A stretch of DNA of 64,000 bases. Origin: Colletes latitarsis (lineage: Eukaryota > Arthropoda > Insecta > Hymenoptera > Colletidae). This document shows, in pieces, positions 61,301 to 64,000 of this stretch (its first letter is position 1; every line of letters starts with the position of its first letter). Below the pieces are notes generated by a model, which saw only the letters and a program-made list of their open reading frames with translations, made no database searches and was not told the origin of the DNA. Location: contig NW_027488369.1 of assembly GCF_051014445.1 (NCBI RefSeq), forward strand, positions 13,348,001 to 13,412,000, given 5' to 3'. The position numbers were made by a program, and so were the translations under genes.

Positions 61301-64000
61301 TTGAACGGATCCTGGGTTTTTTCTGGTTTGGATCACGTAGTAATGTGGTACCACACTGAAACATTGAATTAAACCTGGTCTTGATAAATATTTTAGAGGA
61401 TAACGCAAGTTAGGTCTGGGTTAGGTCTAGGATTTGCCCTCATCAGGCTCATACTTTCGCATATTTCTCATACTTCATGACTGGATCCTGGGCTATTTCT
61501 GGATTGGATCACGTATTAATGTGGTACCACACTGAAACAGTCAATTAAACCTGGTTGCGATCAATATTTTAGAGGATAACGCATGTTTGGTCTGGGGTAG
61601 GTCTAGGATTTGCCCCCATCAGGCTCATACTTTCGCATATTTCTCATACTTCATGGCTGGATCCTGCGCTGTTTCTGGATTGTATCACATAGTAATGTGG
61701 TACCACGCTGAAACAGTCGATTAAACCTGGTTTCGATCAATATTTTAGAGGATAACGCAAGTTAATTCTGGGATAGGTCTGGGATTTGACCTCATCAGAC
61801 TCATACTTTCGCGGTTTTCACGTACTTGTTGAACAGATCCTGGGTTTTTTCTGGTTTGGATCACGTAGTAGTGTGGTACCACACTGAAACAGTCCATTAA
61901 ACCTGGTTGCGATCAATATTTTAGAGGATAACTCATGTTAGGTCTGGGTTAGGTCTAGGATTTGCCCTCATCAGGCTCATACTTTCGCATATTTCTCATA
62001 CTTCATGGCTGGATCCTGGGCTATTTCTGGATTGGATCACGTAGTAATGTGGTACCACACTGAAACAGTCAATTAAACCTGGTTTTGATCAATATTTTAG
62101 AGAATAATTCATGTTAGGTCTAGGTTACGTCTGGGATTTGCCCTCATCAGGCTCATACTTTCGTATATTTCTCATACTTCATGGCTGGATCCTGGGCTAT
62201 TTCTGGATTGGATCACGTAGTAATGTGGTACCACACTGAAACAGTCAATTAAACCTGGTTTTGATCAATATTTTAGAGAATAATTCATGTTAGGTCTAGG
62301 TTAGGTCTGGGATTTGCTCTCATCAGGCTCATTCTTTCGCATATTTCTCATACTTCACGGCTAGATCCTGGGCTGTTTCCGGATTGTATCACGTAGTAAT
62401 GTGGTACCACGCTGAAACAGTCAATTAAACCTTGTTTCGATCAATATTTTGGAGGATAACGCAAGTTAGGTCTGGGATAGGTCTGGGATTCGCCCTCATC
62501 AGGCTCATACTTTCGCACACTTCACATACTCGTTTAACAGATCCTGGGTTTCTTCTGGTTTGGTTCACGTAGTAATGTGGTACCACACTGAAACATTCAT
62601 TTAACCTGGTCTTGATCAATATTTTAGAGGATAACGCATGTTAGGTTTGGGTTAGGTCTAGGATTTGCCCTCATCAGGCTCATACTTTCGCATATTTCTC
62701 ATACTTGATGGCTAGATCCTGGGCTTTTTCTGGATTGCATCACGTAGTAATGAAGTACAACACTGAAACAGTCAATTAAACCTGGTTTCGATCAATATTT
62801 TAGATAATAATTCATGTTAGGTCTAGGTTAGGCCTGGGGTTTGCCCTCATCAGGCTCATACTTTCGCGTTTTTCACATACTTGTTGAACTGATCCTGGGT
62901 TTTTTCTGGTTTGGATCACGTAGCATAGTGGTACCACACTGAAACAGTCGATTAAACCTGGTTTTGATCAATATTTTAGAGAATAATTCATGTTAGGTCT
63001 AGGTTAGGTCTGGGATTTGCTCTCATCAGGCTCATTCTTTCGCATATTTCTCATACTTGATGGCTAGATCCTGGGCTTTTTCTGGATTGCATCACGTAGT
63101 AATTGAGTACAACACTGAAACAGTCAACTAAACCTGGTTTCAATCAATATCTTAGAGGACAACGCAAGTTAGGTCTGGGATAGGTCTGGGATTTACCCAC
63201 ATCAGGCTCATACTTTCGCGTTTTTCACATACTCGTTGAACTGATCCTGGGTTATTTTCTGGTTTGGATCGCATAGTAATGTGGTACCACACTGAAACAG
63301 TCGATTAAACCTGGTTTTGATAAATATTTTAGAGGATAACGCATGTTAGGTCCGGGTTAGGTCTAGGATTTGCCCTCATCAGGCTCATACTTTCGCATAT
63401 TTCTCATACTTCATGGCTGGATCCTGGGCTATTTCTGGATTGGATCACGTAGTAATGTGGTACCACACTGAAACAGTCGATTAAACCAGGTTTCGATCAA
63501 TATTTTTGAGGATAACGCATGTCAGGTCTAGGTTAGGCCTGGGATTTTCACTCATCAGACTCATACTTTCGCATTCTTCTCATACTTGTTGAACGGATCC
63601 TGGGTTTTTTCTGGTTTGGATCACGTAGTAATGTGGGACCGCACAGAAACAATCAATTAAACCTGGTGTTGATAAATATTTTAGAGGATAACGCAAGTTA
63701 GGTCTGGGATAGGTCTGGGATTTTCACTCATCAGACTCATACTTTCGCATTCTTCACATACTTGTTGAACGGATCCTGGGTTTTTTCTGGTTTGGATCTC
63801 GTAGTAATGTGGGACCACACTGAAACAATCAATTAAACCTGGTCTTGATAAATATATTAGAGGATAACGCATGTTAGGTCTGGGATAGGTCTGGGATTTG
63901 CCCTCATCAGACTCATACTTTCGCACACTTCACATACTCGTTGAACAGATCCTGGGTTATTTTCTGGTTTGGATCACATAGTAATGTGGTACCACACTGA
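52390..64000. repeat. Region of higher-order repeats in the right block
   Basis: Long segments recur at offsets that are whole numbers of monomers: 52444 with 55263 (2819 bp, 16 monomers); 54528, 57343 and 61217 (2815 and 3874 bp, 16 and 22); 56792, 59255 and 62425 (2463 and 3170 bp, 14 and 18); 54175, 60864 and 63681 (6689 and 2817 bp, 38 and 16). Different markers give different offsets, so the units have been shortened and lengthened by whole monomers after duplication. The block is still open at the window edge. Confidence 0.85.
56404..56755. repeat. Tandem duplication of a single monomer
   Basis: Two adjacent monomers carry the same rare set of variants (AACATTCAATGAAACCTGG, ATAAATATTTAAGAGG, GCATCTTAGGTCTGTG) at an offset of exactly 176 bp and look identical through most of their length. 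In the related copy near 59070 the variant occurs once, which indicates a very recent one-monomer gain here. Confidence 0.8.

Larger units (their letters stand above)
38854..64000. repeat. Satellite array, right block
   Basis: About 143 monomers of the 176-bp family running off the window end. The subtype with GCAGTTTTAACATGC or its ACATACATGTTGACC variant occurs to about 55.3 kb and I do not see it complete after that. Local duplications include a two-monomer repeat at 39781 and 40134 (offset 353, again at 45604), a 14-base-shared variant pair at 49651 and 50003 (offset 352), and a seven-monomer offset (1232 bp) between 48977 and 50209. I found no transposon insert and no gene in this block. 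Confidence 0.95.

Noticed and set aside
11290..63926. Dozens of similar minus-strand ORFs of 61-130 residues (MRYPLKYLSRPGLI...)
   Set aside because: They are readings of the satellite monomer. The same DNA appears in one ORF in two frames: ATGCGTTATCC gives MRYP at the start and, shifted, TCVIL at the end, because 176 is not a multiple of three. There is no domain, start context or independent conservation to support a gene.
1..64000. The array as true telomere DNA
   Set aside because: The telomere-like 11-mers come only as pairs once per 176 bp. There is no long tract of pure TTAGG or TTAGGTCTGGG anywhere in the window.

Overview
The window is eukaryotic repeat DNA, most likely from an insect or other arthropod. 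Nearly all of it is a satellite array with a monomer of about 176 bp, roughly 310 monomers by my estimate. The array is interrupted by one nested pair of transposable elements and by three copies of a truncated retrotransposon tail. I see no host single-copy gene, tRNA, rRNA, CRISPR array or bacterial operon. The arthropod reading rests on two things: the retrotransposon belongs to the R1 clade (R1/TRAS/SART-like), which is typical of arthropods, and every satellite monomer carries TTAGG-type telomere-like motifs. I cannot name the species.

Layout. Bases 1-18436 are satellite; inside this, 481-10691 is three head-to-tail higher-order units of 20, 18 and 20 monomers that are almost identical. 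Bases 18437-26314 are a foreign insert with TG...CA ends and a 5-bp target duplication (CTCAT), best explained as a solo LTR of about 1.9 kb. That LTR was itself hit by a nearly complete 5.98-kb non-LTR retrotransposon (19729-25707, minus strand, 33-base A tail, 13-bp target duplication). The rest, 26315-64000, is satellite again, with identical truncated 3'-UTR copies of the same retrotransposon at 27329-27871, 32119-32657 and 38315-38853 (plus strand), followed by further higher-order duplications, clearest from about 52.4 kb to the end.

The retrotransposon encodes an intact ORF1 (gag-like, coiled coil and three zinc knuckles) and an ORF2 (APE endonuclease, reverse transcriptase, C-terminal zinc finger) broken by one frameshift and one in-frame stop. 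ORF1 and ORF2 meet at a UAAUG stop-start overlap. The 3' UTR is a near-continuous chain of stem-loops.

The most interesting connection is between the satellite and the element. Each monomer contains two adjacent 11-bp telomere-like units (TTAGGTCTAGG or TTAGGTCTGGG). The truncated insertion duplicated exactly one such unit as its target site, and it comes from a clade that includes telomere-repeat-specific elements. That single insertion was then carried to three places by amplification of the satellite, so it is a marker for how the array grows.
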